Source of the DNA: Selaginella moellendorffii
Lineage: Eukaryota; Streptophyta; Lycopodiopsida; Selaginellales; Selaginellaceae
Direction: 5' to 3'
Length of the DNA: 64,000 nt
NCBI RefSeq assembly: GCF_000143415.4
Contig: NW_003314269.1
Span: forward strand, 3,602,673-3,666,672
A program made the translations under genes and the position numbers. This document shows positions 34,662-45,060 of this stretch, one piece after another (within the stretch, counting starts at the first letter, position 1; each line of letters opens with the position of its first letter). The notes beneath the pieces were generated by a model. It saw only the letters and a list, made by a program, of their open reading frames with translations. It ran no database searches and had not been told where the DNA came from.

Positions 34662-35135
34662 AACGTCACGGGTTGCGGAAGTGAGAAAACAGAGGATGAG
34701 TAAATCGACAGCCAGAAGCAAGCTATTGCTTCCAAATCGATTGGATCAAGCCAAGTGTATGTATTTTACTTTTTTTCTTCCAGGTTTACGGACTAAACTC
34801 TCAAAAAATTTCTCAGTTGTTCCAGGTTGATGAAAAATAAGTTCTCGATTCGAGTTCGCTTGTGCTTATTTCGTGATACACAGCTTCCCAGAATTTGGGA
34901 GAACTCAGGTGGCGAGTGGTGGAATCTGGACGGTTACAATGCCGGCACGTTGCGGAATAGCCAACGGCTGGGATCGCCGCCTTGACTCGTACGTTTTTCC
35001 GTACGCTAAAGAGAAGCTCCCTGCTTTGATTCCGAGTGTTTCGCGTTGGCACGAACTTTGTGTTTGAATGGGGGAGCGACGAGGAGCTAGGGTTTGGTGC
35101 GCCTAAAGATCTCTCGCGGCGTCATCGCCAATCCC
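34662..35135. other. Spacer between ZOP1 and NHX genes
   Basis: This is 3' sequence of ZOP1 and leader of the exchanger gene. No separate gene or repeat is seen. Confidence 0.5.
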
Positions 35136-37933
35136 ATGGCGCAGCACGGCGAGGAGCTCGCTATGGCTTCCGAGGCCGCGATCGAGCAGCACCAGGTAGC
35201 CGGCCTCAGCTTGCTCTTGCAGATCGTGATGCTGGGATTCGCCTTCGTCCTCGGCCATGTCCTTCGCCGCCACAAATTCTACTATCTCCACGAAGCCAGC
35301 GCCTCGCTGCTCATAGGTTCGTGTGCCAGCATTCTCAGAATCTCTAGATATTTTCTCGATATTTTCTTCCCTCTCTCAATTCTTGTCCAATTAGGCATCA
35401 TCGTGGGAGGGATCGCCAACGTCTCAAACAAGGAGATGAGTTTCAAGTATGGACTGCTCTCTTGTTTGCAAAGTTTCATTGATCCTCGATCGCAGGAGAT
35501 GGTTTAACTTCAACGAGGAGTTCTTTTTCTTGTTCCTTCTCCCGCCGATCATATTATATCCTTTTTGTCAGCATGTTCACAGTGAAATCTAGTGATCCTT
35601 GACACACAGAATCACCCAGTCAGGCTTCAACCTTTATGCTGTAAGTAGCTTTCTTCTCTACGTCAGGGAAGAATAAATTCTATTGCGCTGACGACACTCG
35701 GATGTACCAGAAACCGTTCTTTTCAAACTTTGGAGCGATTTGCGTATTTGCGATTGTGGGAACTTTCGTGGCCTCCATGGTGACAGGAATTTTGGTGTAC
35801 GTACTATGCTTACCCGTGCTGCTTGAGTAATTTACATTGTGTGTTTTGCAGTTTCCTTGGAGGACTATTTTTTCTCATGTACAAACTCTCATTCCTTGAA
35901 AGCTTGCTGTTCGGTTCTTTAATTTCAGCTACCGATCCTGTGACCGTACTTGCAATCTTCCAAGTATGTCCATAGCTACTTTCTAGTTTGTCCAAACTGA
36001 CTCTCTTTTCAGGAGCTCGGGACTGATATGAACTTGTATGCTCTTGTCTTTGGAGAGTCTGTCTTGAATGATGCTGTAAGTTAGTCAGGCTTGGACCCAT
36101 TCTCTAATGTTTCTATCTTATTTCTGATTTTGCGCAGATGGCTATTGCGCTTTACAAGTAAGTCGTCTTCACAAAATTTCCGGGACTTTAGTTACAGTTG
36201 AATGCAGGACGTTAATGAAGTTTTGGCATGATCCTTCCGCAAACTACAGCTTCACGGTTGCTGTTTCGAGCTTTTTGCAGACGTTCGTAGGATCTATGGG
36301 AACAGGTTAGTTTGCTTGATTCGTGTCTCTGCCTTATGCTGTTGATTTTACAGGTGTTGTTGTCGCATTATGCTGCGCTTTGATATCCTTGGAAATCGTT
36401 TGTTTTCTTTCTTTTTATGTGTCAATTCCTTGACAGCAGAACACCTATTCAAGTACGCTGGGCTTTCTGTCAACAGGTAGTATACTTGTTGAACAGATAT
36501 ACATTCTAAATATTGGGCTTTTGTGCTGCAGCCTTCATAATCTGGAATGCTGTCTGTTCGTCCTTTTCCCGTACTTTTCGTAAGTTTTTTTTCCAGCATT
36601 ACACAAGATCCTATGCTTGTTTTCCAGGTTCATGCTAGCGGAAGGGCTTGGACTTTCGGGAATCATAGCCATTCTCTTTTGTGGCATTGTGAGTTTGTGG
36701 TCTTTAGGTTTCACCTCTAATGCCTTCTAGCAGCTCATGAAGCATTATGCGTTTCAAAACCTGTCTGAACCTGCTCAAGCTTTTACGCGAGGATTTTTCC
36801 AATTAATCTCGTCTTTGGCAGAAACATTTTTGTGAGTCCTCCTTATATTTCTCCGAGTTTTACCCTTAATTTCAGGTTCATCTACATGGGCCTGGATATT
36901 GCGACCGAAAGTCATACCTGGTCTCACGTGGGATTCATCTTTTTCTCTATTGTATCCTTTCTCGTTTTGCTATTTATTCTTGGACGTGTTCCTTGACTGA
37001 GAGGGCACCTGCAGGTGTTTATCCTGGCAGCAAGGTATTTCTCGTGGAAGATTTTACATTGCTAATGCTATTGTTTTTCCAGAGCAGCTAACGTGTTTCC
37101 TTGCGCATACTTGATCAACTTGATCCGGCCTGTTGCAAGGAAAATACCTCTCAAGCATCAGAAGGCCCTTTGGTTTAGCGGTACGGAGCTGTTAAGCACG
37201 GCAATTGTGATCTTAACTGATGGTTTTTATTGATAGGCTTGCGAGGCGCCATGGCGTTCGGGTTGGCTTTGCAGAGCAAGCGTGATTTACCAACAAAATC
37301 TAATGGTGAGACGATATTCACCACTACAACAGCTATTGTCGTTGTCACGGTATGTATATTTCGCGTTTTCCTACGAAATTCAGCAATCTTCATAGGTCCT
37401 CTTCATTGGAGGCTCAACATCAACAATGCTGGAAAAGCTGGAAGTCGTTGGGGATGATTATGCGGCTCTAAATGTAGAGGTGAGCTGCCTTTCACTATTT
37501 AGATTGGAAGAAAGGGCCTCTTTTATGCGCAGATTGGAAACGACAATAATTTGGAGCTTCATAGCCCGACAAGCTCGAGATATCTAACGTAAGGAAAGAC
37601 TGTTACTTCCCTATAGTTTGTGCTGACCATTTTCTTTCACAGCTCGCCTTTCACAGCCTTCGACAAAAACTTTCTCAAGCCAATTTTCACGAGCCACGTT
37701 GATGATGAGGACTTTGGTCTTTTTGACGCTGGTAAGGCACAATCTCTGCTATCGCCGGTCACGCTAAGAAGAATTTACTCTTGTGGACAGTGGACCAGAA
37801 TCACTCTTCCGACAATCAGGCGGTAGAAATTCAGAGATCTCTCATACGACGAACAGAGAACGAGGATCGCCATTCGGAGAACGGTAGAAGCACAAAAGCC
37901 ATAAGAGACACTGGACGATTTAGAAGCTTTTAA
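35136..37933 (+). CDS. Endosomal Na+/H+ (K+/H+) exchanger, NHX5/6 type
   Basis: Twenty-two exons join in frame and give 547 residues, in the range of plant NHX5/6 (35136-35316, 35395-35446, 35496-35555, 35616-35640, 35711-35796, 35852-35963, 36013-36075, 36138-36157, 36208-36305, 36354-36382, 36445-36476, 36532-36579, 36628-36688, 36734-36831, 36876-36951, 37015-37034, 37083-37180, 37237-37349, 37396-37479, 37533-37588, 37643-37731, 37791-37933). The amiloride-site motif [10 protein letters not shown] is near residue 88. [20 protein letters not shown], and A-R-A-A-N-V-F follow as in family members. About 10-12 membrane segments are expected, with an acidic cytosolic tail. It probably exchanges protons for Na+/K+ in Golgi and endosomes. 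Introns 3 and 10 are AT-AC and intron 15 is GT-AG with U12-type signals. The last intron is a choice; reading through it would end the protein at 37826. Confidence 0.93.
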
Positions 37934-38071
37934 AGAACGTGTAATACCAAATACCTTGTAACCATTTCCTCTGTGAAGGGACGAAAAGTTGACGGAGATT
38001 GGTATGCTAGGGGTTTCCTTGATAAATACACACTTGAAGTGCCTTGTACATATACTTTGATGCTTTCCTTT

Positions 38072-38790
38072 ATCTTACCGAGAGTATGCAAGCCGTTTAG
38101 TTTCGTCTAGGCTCTCATCCCGCGGGATCGTCTGACGTGCGAGCCGAGTCGGTTTCCAATCCATTGGCGTGAACATAAACTGTAGAGAACTTAATTCTGC
38201 CAGCATTTTCCTTGCTTTTTCTTTCTTCATACTTGTAAAAAGCCGAAGAAGAAGAAGTAGCAGCCTTGCCTTACAAAGGGCTTCAACATCTCGGCTCTAC
38301 TGAGAAACGAGTGCAAAACTACGCCATCGGGGAAATCTCCCATCTCCCTGTTATCTCTCCCTTTTGACGTCAAATGGCGAGCGACAAAAGAAAACATAGA
38401 ATAGCAAGAGTTTCTTGAGAAGATGTTGCCAATGCCCGGACACAGCGCATAGACGCCGGCAGATGAAGCTCAAGTTGCTGCTTTAAGACTTAGAAAACTC
38501 TTCGAAGGAAAGAGCGCACATAACTGGGTGCTTTCGTCACCCTGTCGCAAAAACGTTTTCTACAAGAAGAAACACTGTCATGAAGAACAAGTTACACCTT
38601 TCCAACAGCAATCCACTTTAGGACAGCCGGTCCCATGATCGAGGCAAGAAAAGACTTTGTGCTTCTGACAGAAATTCTTCAACCTAGAGAAACTCTACAA
38701 ACTCTAGAGCAAGAAGTCAGCCAATCAAGGCAGGAAAGAAAGGAAAAAAACCGCTAGTAACGACTAGAAAAGCTGGATCCAAAGAGAACC
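38072..38790 (-). pseudogene. Decayed copy of the TatD nuclease gene
   Basis: The stretch follows the intact gene at 40173-41561 from inside the exon 7/intron 7 junction to the middle of intron 2 (compare 40320-41230), with many substitutions and deletions. Exon 8 and most of exon 7 are missing. Recognisable matches include TTACCGAGAGTATG at 38077, CAGCATTTTCCTTGCTTTTT near 38201, and CTACTGAGAAACGAGTGCAAAA near 38297. Reading frames are broken. Confidence 0.85.
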
Positions 38791-40172
38791 AAGTCTGGTG
38801 ATGGCTGCACGCGAAGCATACTCTGCTATAACTAAGCTTTCTTTTGCTAGATTGTGGAAGAAAATATCAATGCAATCAAGCCATTCATTGATGAGCAGGA
38901 AGGATCAAAAGATTTACCTGCTGTTGTTAAAGCTCCAAATCGTTGTATTTCCTCCTGGTAGATGACTCCGGAAATTTATTTGCCCACTCGACCATTTGTG
39001 GAGGTGCTCGAGTGGGAAGATAGAGATAGCTTGACTAGTACAAAAAAAAAGTAAGACTAGCAACGATTTAAACATTAGATTAAGCATAATTAGCATACTC
39101 AACCACTCCAAAGCAGATTTATAATTAATAATATATTTTATGCTATTAAATTTTTTAATATTATTCTACAATAAAGAAAAATTAAGAGTGACATATTAAA
39201 TATAAGTAATTTATAGGCAAGAAAGAAAATAATTGGTCAAATTTTCATATGTATATGTTTATCATTTTTATTTCCAACAACTATCATTAATATAGACATC
39301 CGAATCTGATGCTAAATAATTTTTATTTTAATTTATAATGCCTTATCGTCATGATATTTCCATTACCATAATATTTTATAATTTTATTATAATTAAAAAT
39401 ATTTTTTGCTTAATTCCATAACCTACATTCTTCAAATAAAATATAATTCAAAATCACTTAAAAAACATTTCAACTCAGAAAAACTCTATTTTCATTCTTG
39501 GCCTATAACCTCTCAACTCCTTTATATATATATTTGAAGTAGCAATCAGTATAAATGTTAAAAGTAAATAAATTTTTTTGTCACTCATTATTATTAATTC
39601 TTTTAGAAATTAGTGAAATTTTTTCATTATTTATAATATATTTATTCCAATTTATACAAATTAATTTTTTTTGTCCGGGTGCGGGTAGTCCGCATCTTCG
39701 CAGACATGTTTATTTCACCGTAGTTACTTCTTTAAATGCTAAATAAAACTATTAAAATATAAATAAATCATAATTTACACTAAATTTATTATACCATCTT
39801 ATTATATTTTAATTTAATTTATTTAATATAATTCAATAAGAAATATTCAAGAGCTAGGCTAAATTTATTTTGTTAGAGTAAATATTTTGAATTAATGAAA
39901 ACACTCTTGCAACTACAATTAGATTTAACTTTCCTTTTCTATTATTTATTTTATTGCATTATTTATAAATATATTAATAAAGTTTAATTTAATTTAATTT
40001 AAACTAAAAATATTCAAATAATCAGAAACTAATCCCTTACAAGTAAAAAACATTGAATATATTAGAAATAATTGAATTGGTAGCTTCCAGATGCAAGTGT
40101 TGCTTGTTCTGCAATGTCAGTCCAACTTTACCTGTATTGGGCATTTCTTTTGGTTTTTTCTTTCTTTTTTCT
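38791..40172. other. AT-rich region without a gene
   Basis: The region is very AT-rich from about 39110 to 40070, with short frames only. Within it lies a GC-rich organellar rRNA fragment (39673-39720). At about 40075-40170 it turns into the 3' flank of the TatD gene. No coding gene was seen. Confidence 0.55.
39673..39720 (-). pseudogene. Organellar (plastid-type) 23S rRNA fragment
   Basis: About 48 bp stand out as GC-rich in AT-rich DNA. The blocks GGTAGTCCGCATCTTCGCAG and GACATGTTTATTTCACCG match, from memory, the reverse complement of the conserved domain IV/V part of plastid 23S rRNA. The match ends abruptly on both sides. It is read as a small nuclear insertion of organellar DNA, not a functional rRNA. 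Confidence 0.65.
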
Positions 40173-41561
40173 TTAATTTACTTTGGAACCCTCGTAGCTA
40201 AATACACGTTTGGCATTCTTGAAGCTGGCAGCTGAGAGCTCGTCTTTCGAGAGGCCCTTGAGTTGAGACACCCATGAAAGCACCTGAAAACATATATACA
40301 TAGACATGGCCTGTGATGTTTTCCTTGCTCTTACCGAGAGTATGTTGGCAGGATGGTTTAGAGCTTTCGACTTTGCAAGCTCCTCCAGGCTCTCGTCGGC
40401 TGGAGATCCCGCAGGATCGTCTGGGATCCACGAGAGCATGCTGGAATCCACAACAGGGAGCGCGTCGGGAGCGTCTGTTTCCAGAAGAATTCGATCCATT
40501 GGCACCTGAGCTCGAGGTAAGCATAAACATGTAGAAGAACATGGCTTATAGAGAACTTACTTCTGCTAGCATTTTCCTTGCTTTTTGTTCCTTCATGCTC
40601 GTTAGAAAGCCGGAGAAGGAAAAGTAGCAGCCGTGCCTTGCAAAGGGCTTCACCATCTCGGCTGTACCGAGAAACGAGTGCAAAATGACGCCGTCGGGGA
40701 AATCGCCCATCTCCCTGTTTTGACGTATGATAGCTCAACGTAGAGAAGCAAACGGCGAGGGAGAAAAGAAAAGAATTCTTACTTGAGAAGATGCTGAAGC
40801 TGTCCGAATGCCCGGACGCAGTGCACAGACACCGGCCGATGAATTTCTCGAGCTAGCTCAAGTTGCTGCTTTAAAACTTCAATCTGGTTTCACCAGATTC
40901 TAAGAAACAAGAAAAGTCTTCGAAGGAAAGAGCGCACCTGAGTGCTTTCGTCAGTTTGCTTTCCACGGGTTCCCATGTCAAGCCCCACCTTGACAAGCCG
41001 GCAAACGTTTTCTACAAGGAAAAACATTGTCATCAAGAACAAGTTATACCTCCCCCACAGCAGCGGAAGGATCCGAAGAAAGCATCGACTTTAGATTTGA
41101 CAGCCAGTCCGATGATCGAGAGCTGACATACCTGCGAACGCCAAGCAAGAAATTTTTTTGATACCACTTCACGAAGAACAGTGTGCTTTTTTAGAACTCG
41201 ACAGAATTCTTCTAAAACTTTAGAGCAAGCAGTCAGCAAAGAATAAGGCAAGAAAGAAAGCTCAGCAGTGGCTAGAATTTTCGCTCCACAGAGAGAATCT
41301 AAAGAAGAATACCATGGATGGAGGCCATAGTTTGGAACCACGGATGAGTGGCTCTCGCCCAGCGTCTTGACTGTCGTCCAATCCTCCTAGAAATGAACAG
41401 GTTCTTATCCAACAAGGAGAAACTAGAGATGGATTTACCTCGGAGGTGCCATTCACCGCAAACCAGCGCACTCCGGCGTCCGCGGCAGATTGGATGAGCT
41501 GCGGCACACAGTGCGCCACTCGCGGATCATGCAAGTGGCAGTGCGCGTCAAAGAGCGGCAT
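40173..41561 (-). CDS. TatD-family metal-dependent deoxyribonuclease
   Basis: Eight exons, 41561-41439, 41386-41313, 41131-41050, 40988-40938, 40883-40783, 40714-40561, 40505-40335 and 40283-40173, give 288 residues. Metal ligands of the TIM-barrel hydrolase are in place: F-D-A-H-C-H-L-H at residues 4-11, Glu in A-V-G-E-V-G-L-D, His in V-S-V-H-C-V-R, His in V-I-L-H-S-F-L-G, and Asp in L-L-E-T-D-A-P-D. TatD enzymes are 3'-5' exonucleases on DNA, implicated in repair and in DNA breakdown in cell death. Intron 2 is unusually long here (181 nt) compared with neighbours. The acceptor of exon 4 is a weak CAAG. A decayed duplicate lies 2 kb downstream at 38072-38790. Confidence 0.9.
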
Positions 41562-41931
41562 TTTCTTCGCTCTAATAACCTAAACAAAAACTAGTTCTTG
41601 ACGTGCTATCATCAGCTCATTCGGTGATTCACCTAAAGGTGGCAAAATTCTCAAAGAGATCCTCCTCACAAAATCTATACTACCGTAACAACACGCAGGG
41701 CAGCCAATTTCATGTCCCGAGCCTTTGCAAGTTCCGTTCGCGTCTTCCTCGCGCGGGGCGCACAGTCACGAAGGGATTTCGATACCTCGAAGGAAGATTT
41801 CTTTCAAAGAATTTATCCGCTCTTTATTCTGCTGTCATCGGTCTGTTCTCTAACAAAAATGAAGCTTGCTGCGAGCAGCCGTGTGCTGTAGTGTGTGATC
41901 CTCCCCTCTCTTTCTTTCAGGTTCTTAGCGT
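41562..41931. other. Spacer between TatD and KAS I genes
   Basis: This is the upstream region of the TatD gene and 3' flank of the KAS I gene, 370 bp. No gene is seen. Confidence 0.5.
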
Positions 41932-43819
41932 TCAAGGCTTGAATGGAGCGAAGACAACGACGGAATTGTGTCCACCGAATCCAAACGAGTTCGAAATAGC
42001 TGCACAAAATTTGAACGTGAGCACACTAGCTTCGAGAGAGAGAAACGCAAATTGCGACTCACCAACGTTTACTTCGTGCTGTTTCTTCACGTTTGCGACG
42101 CGATCAAATGGCACGGAGGGCTCTGGGTCCTAGACAAAGGAGAAAAACGAGGCAGTGTTTAACTTAAGTAGCAGCAAAAGCTTACGAATTGGTTGATTGA
42201 AGGATGGAGCCAGCCAGTGGTAATGGCTTTGATCACGGCAATCGCCTCCAGTCCACCAGCGGCCCCGAGACAGTGGCCGATCATAGACTGCATCAAATAG
42301 ATTTTTGATAACGTATCTGCAAGAATACGATATGCTACTAACCTTTGTTGCATTTATCTTTATGTCGCTGGATTCGCTGAAGACCTTCTTGATGGCATTG
42401 ATCTCGGCCAAGTCGCCGACCACCGTTGAAGTAGCATGAGCGTTGATGTAATTTACCTGGACAAAGTCGCAGGCGACAAAAAAATGGCGAAATGTCTTTA
42501 TAAGAAACAAAAAAGAAATGTCTTTTACCTCCTCGGGAGAAACTCCGGCATCTTCGAGGCTTTTCGAGATGCAAGTTGACACGCCCAGACCATCCGCCCG
42601 AGGATCTGTCATGTGGTGAGCGTCGCAAGTTACCGCACCACCAAGATACTCGCCATAGATTGGCGCTCCACGCTTCATGGCATGCTCTAGGCTCTCCATC
42701 ACCTGCAAAGAGAGCTTATAATCGATCACCGAGTACAGAAAGCATCACGGAACTTACCAAAACTCCAGAGCCTTCACCCATGACAAATCCTTCTCGGCCT
42801 TTGTCCCACGGTCTCGACGCGGTCTGTGGATCGGAGTTGCGTTGCGACAACGCTCTGCATGCGACAAAGCCACCCAAGCCGACTGGAATGATCGCTGCTT
42901 CGGTGCCTCCGGCCACCATCACGTCAGCTTCACCTCTACGAATGGAGTTTGCTGCCGCATAGAAGCAGTAATTCGAGGTGGCACAGGCAGTAGAAATCGA
43001 GTAGTTTGGCCCCATAAGTCCCAGCTCTATAGCCAGCAATGCCGATGCCATGTTGGTAATCGAGTAAGGAATGAAAAACGGAGTGATCCGTCTATATCCC
43101 TTCTCGATCAGCGACTGGACTCCATCAGAGAAAACTGAGAGCCCTCCCATTCCGGAGCCAATGAGTACGCCCACTCTTTGCTTGTCAACCTGGTAAGAAA
43201 AATTGCTCCTTTAGAAAACAAGAACAAAAGAGAGAGGTTTGCTACCTTATCGAGCTTGTCTCCTCCAAGATCAGCGTGCTCCAGAGCTCTCTTTCCACCA
43301 ACAATTCCATACCTGAGGCAGTCATCCAGCCGGCGATCGTTCTTGCCATCAATGTAGCCTTTCGCCGAGAAGTCACGAATCTGTGCCGCAAACTTGGTAG
43401 GGAACTGGGAGGCATCGAAGCGATCGATCAGCCCGACTCCACTCTGCCCATCCAGGAGCTTGTCGTAGTACGTGTCCACATCGTTTCCAAACACCGAGAC
43501 GAGTCCCATTCCCGTGATCACCACCCTCTTCTTGGGATCGGTCTCGCGCTTTGGAGCCGCGGCGGTGGCCGCCGACGCCATGGCACGGCATTTTCTAGCG
43601 CGGCCTGGCAGTGGGGATCGATCAAAAGCCCGAAATTTCCAGGGAAAAGCGCATGCATTGCATGAAGAACTCACCAATCTTGAGGCGACCCGCGGGCGGC
43701 AGCGGGGAATTCGAAGAAGCTCCTCCTCCTCCTCCAAGCGCGGCGAGATCGCGAGCTGGGACGAGCTCCGACTGGGCGAGGAATGCCGACGCCGCTGGTG
43801 CGTGGGGAGCCATCGCCAT
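41932..43819 (-). CDS. KASI: 3-oxoacyl-[ACP] synthase I (plastid KAS I)
   Basis: Eight exons, 43819-43675, 43604-43246, 43189-42758, 42702-42529, 42456-42343, 42287-42186, 42129-42063 and 41999-41932, give 486 residues, as usual for plant KAS I with a transit peptide. The first 65 residues are Ala/Ser-rich with Arg and few acids. The condensing-enzyme core begins K-K-R-V-V-I-T-G-M-G. The catalytic triad is Cys237 in S-T-A-C-A-T-S, His377 in N-A-H-A-T-S-T and His413 in I-G-H-C-L-G-A-A-G-G. The C-terminus N-S-F-G-F-G-G-H-N is conserved. It extends acyl-ACP from C4 to C16 in plastid fatty acid synthesis. Start at 43819 is the first ATG of the frame; a second ATG two codons later is also possible. 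Confidence 0.94.
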
Positions 43820-44069
43820 GACCGCCTAGGGTATGAGCGCCTCGACGAGGAGAAAGAGTGGCGAGGCCCCGGGCTTTAGACGCAGCATGTAACAGCGGCC
43901 TCGATGGCCCGGCGTTATAGTCAAACCCCATCCGTCCACGTGTCCTTGGAAAGCTTGGAATGGCATCGTTTGATTCTATTTTATTTTATTTAAAAAAGCA
44001 TTATAATTAGCAATTCTCACCAAATGCTTTTATTTTCTAGGAATTTTGGCTTGTAATTTCCACTTTTAA

Positions 44070-45060
44070 TCACTGGTGCTCCTCATCCTGGACAGTGCCG
44101 GCCAGCGTTGCAACCATGCTGTTGATCTCGTTCAAGCATATTGAGGCAGCAGTAATATCATAAGCTTGGGTAGTCTTCAGCGAATGTAGCAATGATCTAA
44201 ATGACAAGAACATACACTTGTATCATCGCTCCAAAGAAACGACTCAGCAACAAAGCAAAAGAAATAAATTGAGCATCAAGGAACTTGCTTCTCATCGTCT
44301 GGAAACGCATAGTTGTCCATGACACGCAAGGATGCCTTCAGCTGCCTCAATGATAGAGATGGTACCTTCTTGAGAAAAGAAGAAACTGAAAATGAAGCAA
44401 AAGAGAATAGACAAACTTACACTCGTCATTGTCGCTGGGATCCATAGGAGATTTGCACAATCGACTGGACAGAGTTTCTGGTGCTGAAGAGCTTCTAGGG
44501 ACATGCGCCTTTGATGATCTTCACAGGACGCAGATGCCAAAGAAGACAGTCCTGGGAGACAAAGATTGAGGTAACAATAAAAACAAGAAAAATATCCTTG
44601 TAAGTAATAAACTTAAGCATTCCTTTGCAGTTAAAGCACCATACATCATGCCTGAGTTTGTAAGGGTAGTCAATAAGAAAATTAGTGAAGTACCTGACTT
44701 ATAGCTCCAGTGTGCTATGTGATTGACTACAGGTTTTTTTCCCCATGGAACGAGTGAGCGTCAAGGTAATTGGTGTCACTAGATGATAGGAATTCTGGTT
44801 TGCATCGCTTGCAAGAGAGAACCATTCTTTTCTCAAACCTTCTGTGTGCATTGATTTTTTAGACAAGGCGAGTGCAGACATTTTTGCTCCCACGTGCCTA
44901 ACCTCCTCGTTACTACTCAAGCTTGTGAGAAGATCGAGCGTGTCTAGAAATGTGGTGGGAGCCTCAAACACCCTCACAACCTTCGTATCTATAGTGAATG
45001 GTTTAGCTGAGAATAAGAAAAAAAGCTCACCAATTGATTCGAATCCATGAGCCTCAAAGT
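44070..45060 (-). CDS. Unresolved multi-exon gene or young pseudogene
   Basis: Several minus-strand stretches look coding: 45059-45020 region (E-W-I-D-Q-T-L-R-L-M-D-S), 44987-44850 (R-V-F-E-A-P-T-T-F, L-D-L-L-T-S-L-S-S-N-E-E-V), 44770-44700 (K-P-V-V-N-H-I-A-H-W-S), 44515-44420 (S-S-S-A-P-E-T-L), 44375-44290 (L-R-Q-L-K-A-S-L-R-V-M-D-N-Y) and 44200-44070 (I-C-L-N-E-I-N-S-M-V-A-T). Short introns with usable GT/AG sites lie between them, but I could not find one phase-consistent chain. An A-run near 44745 shifts frame between two good-looking segments. I do not recognise the product. It is either a real gene whose exons I misplace, or a recently broken one. Confidence 0.35.

Noticed and set aside
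43276-43665. Plus-strand frames opposite KAS I exon 2
   Set aside because: The minus strand carries the conserved condensing-enzyme sequence; the plus frames are shadows.
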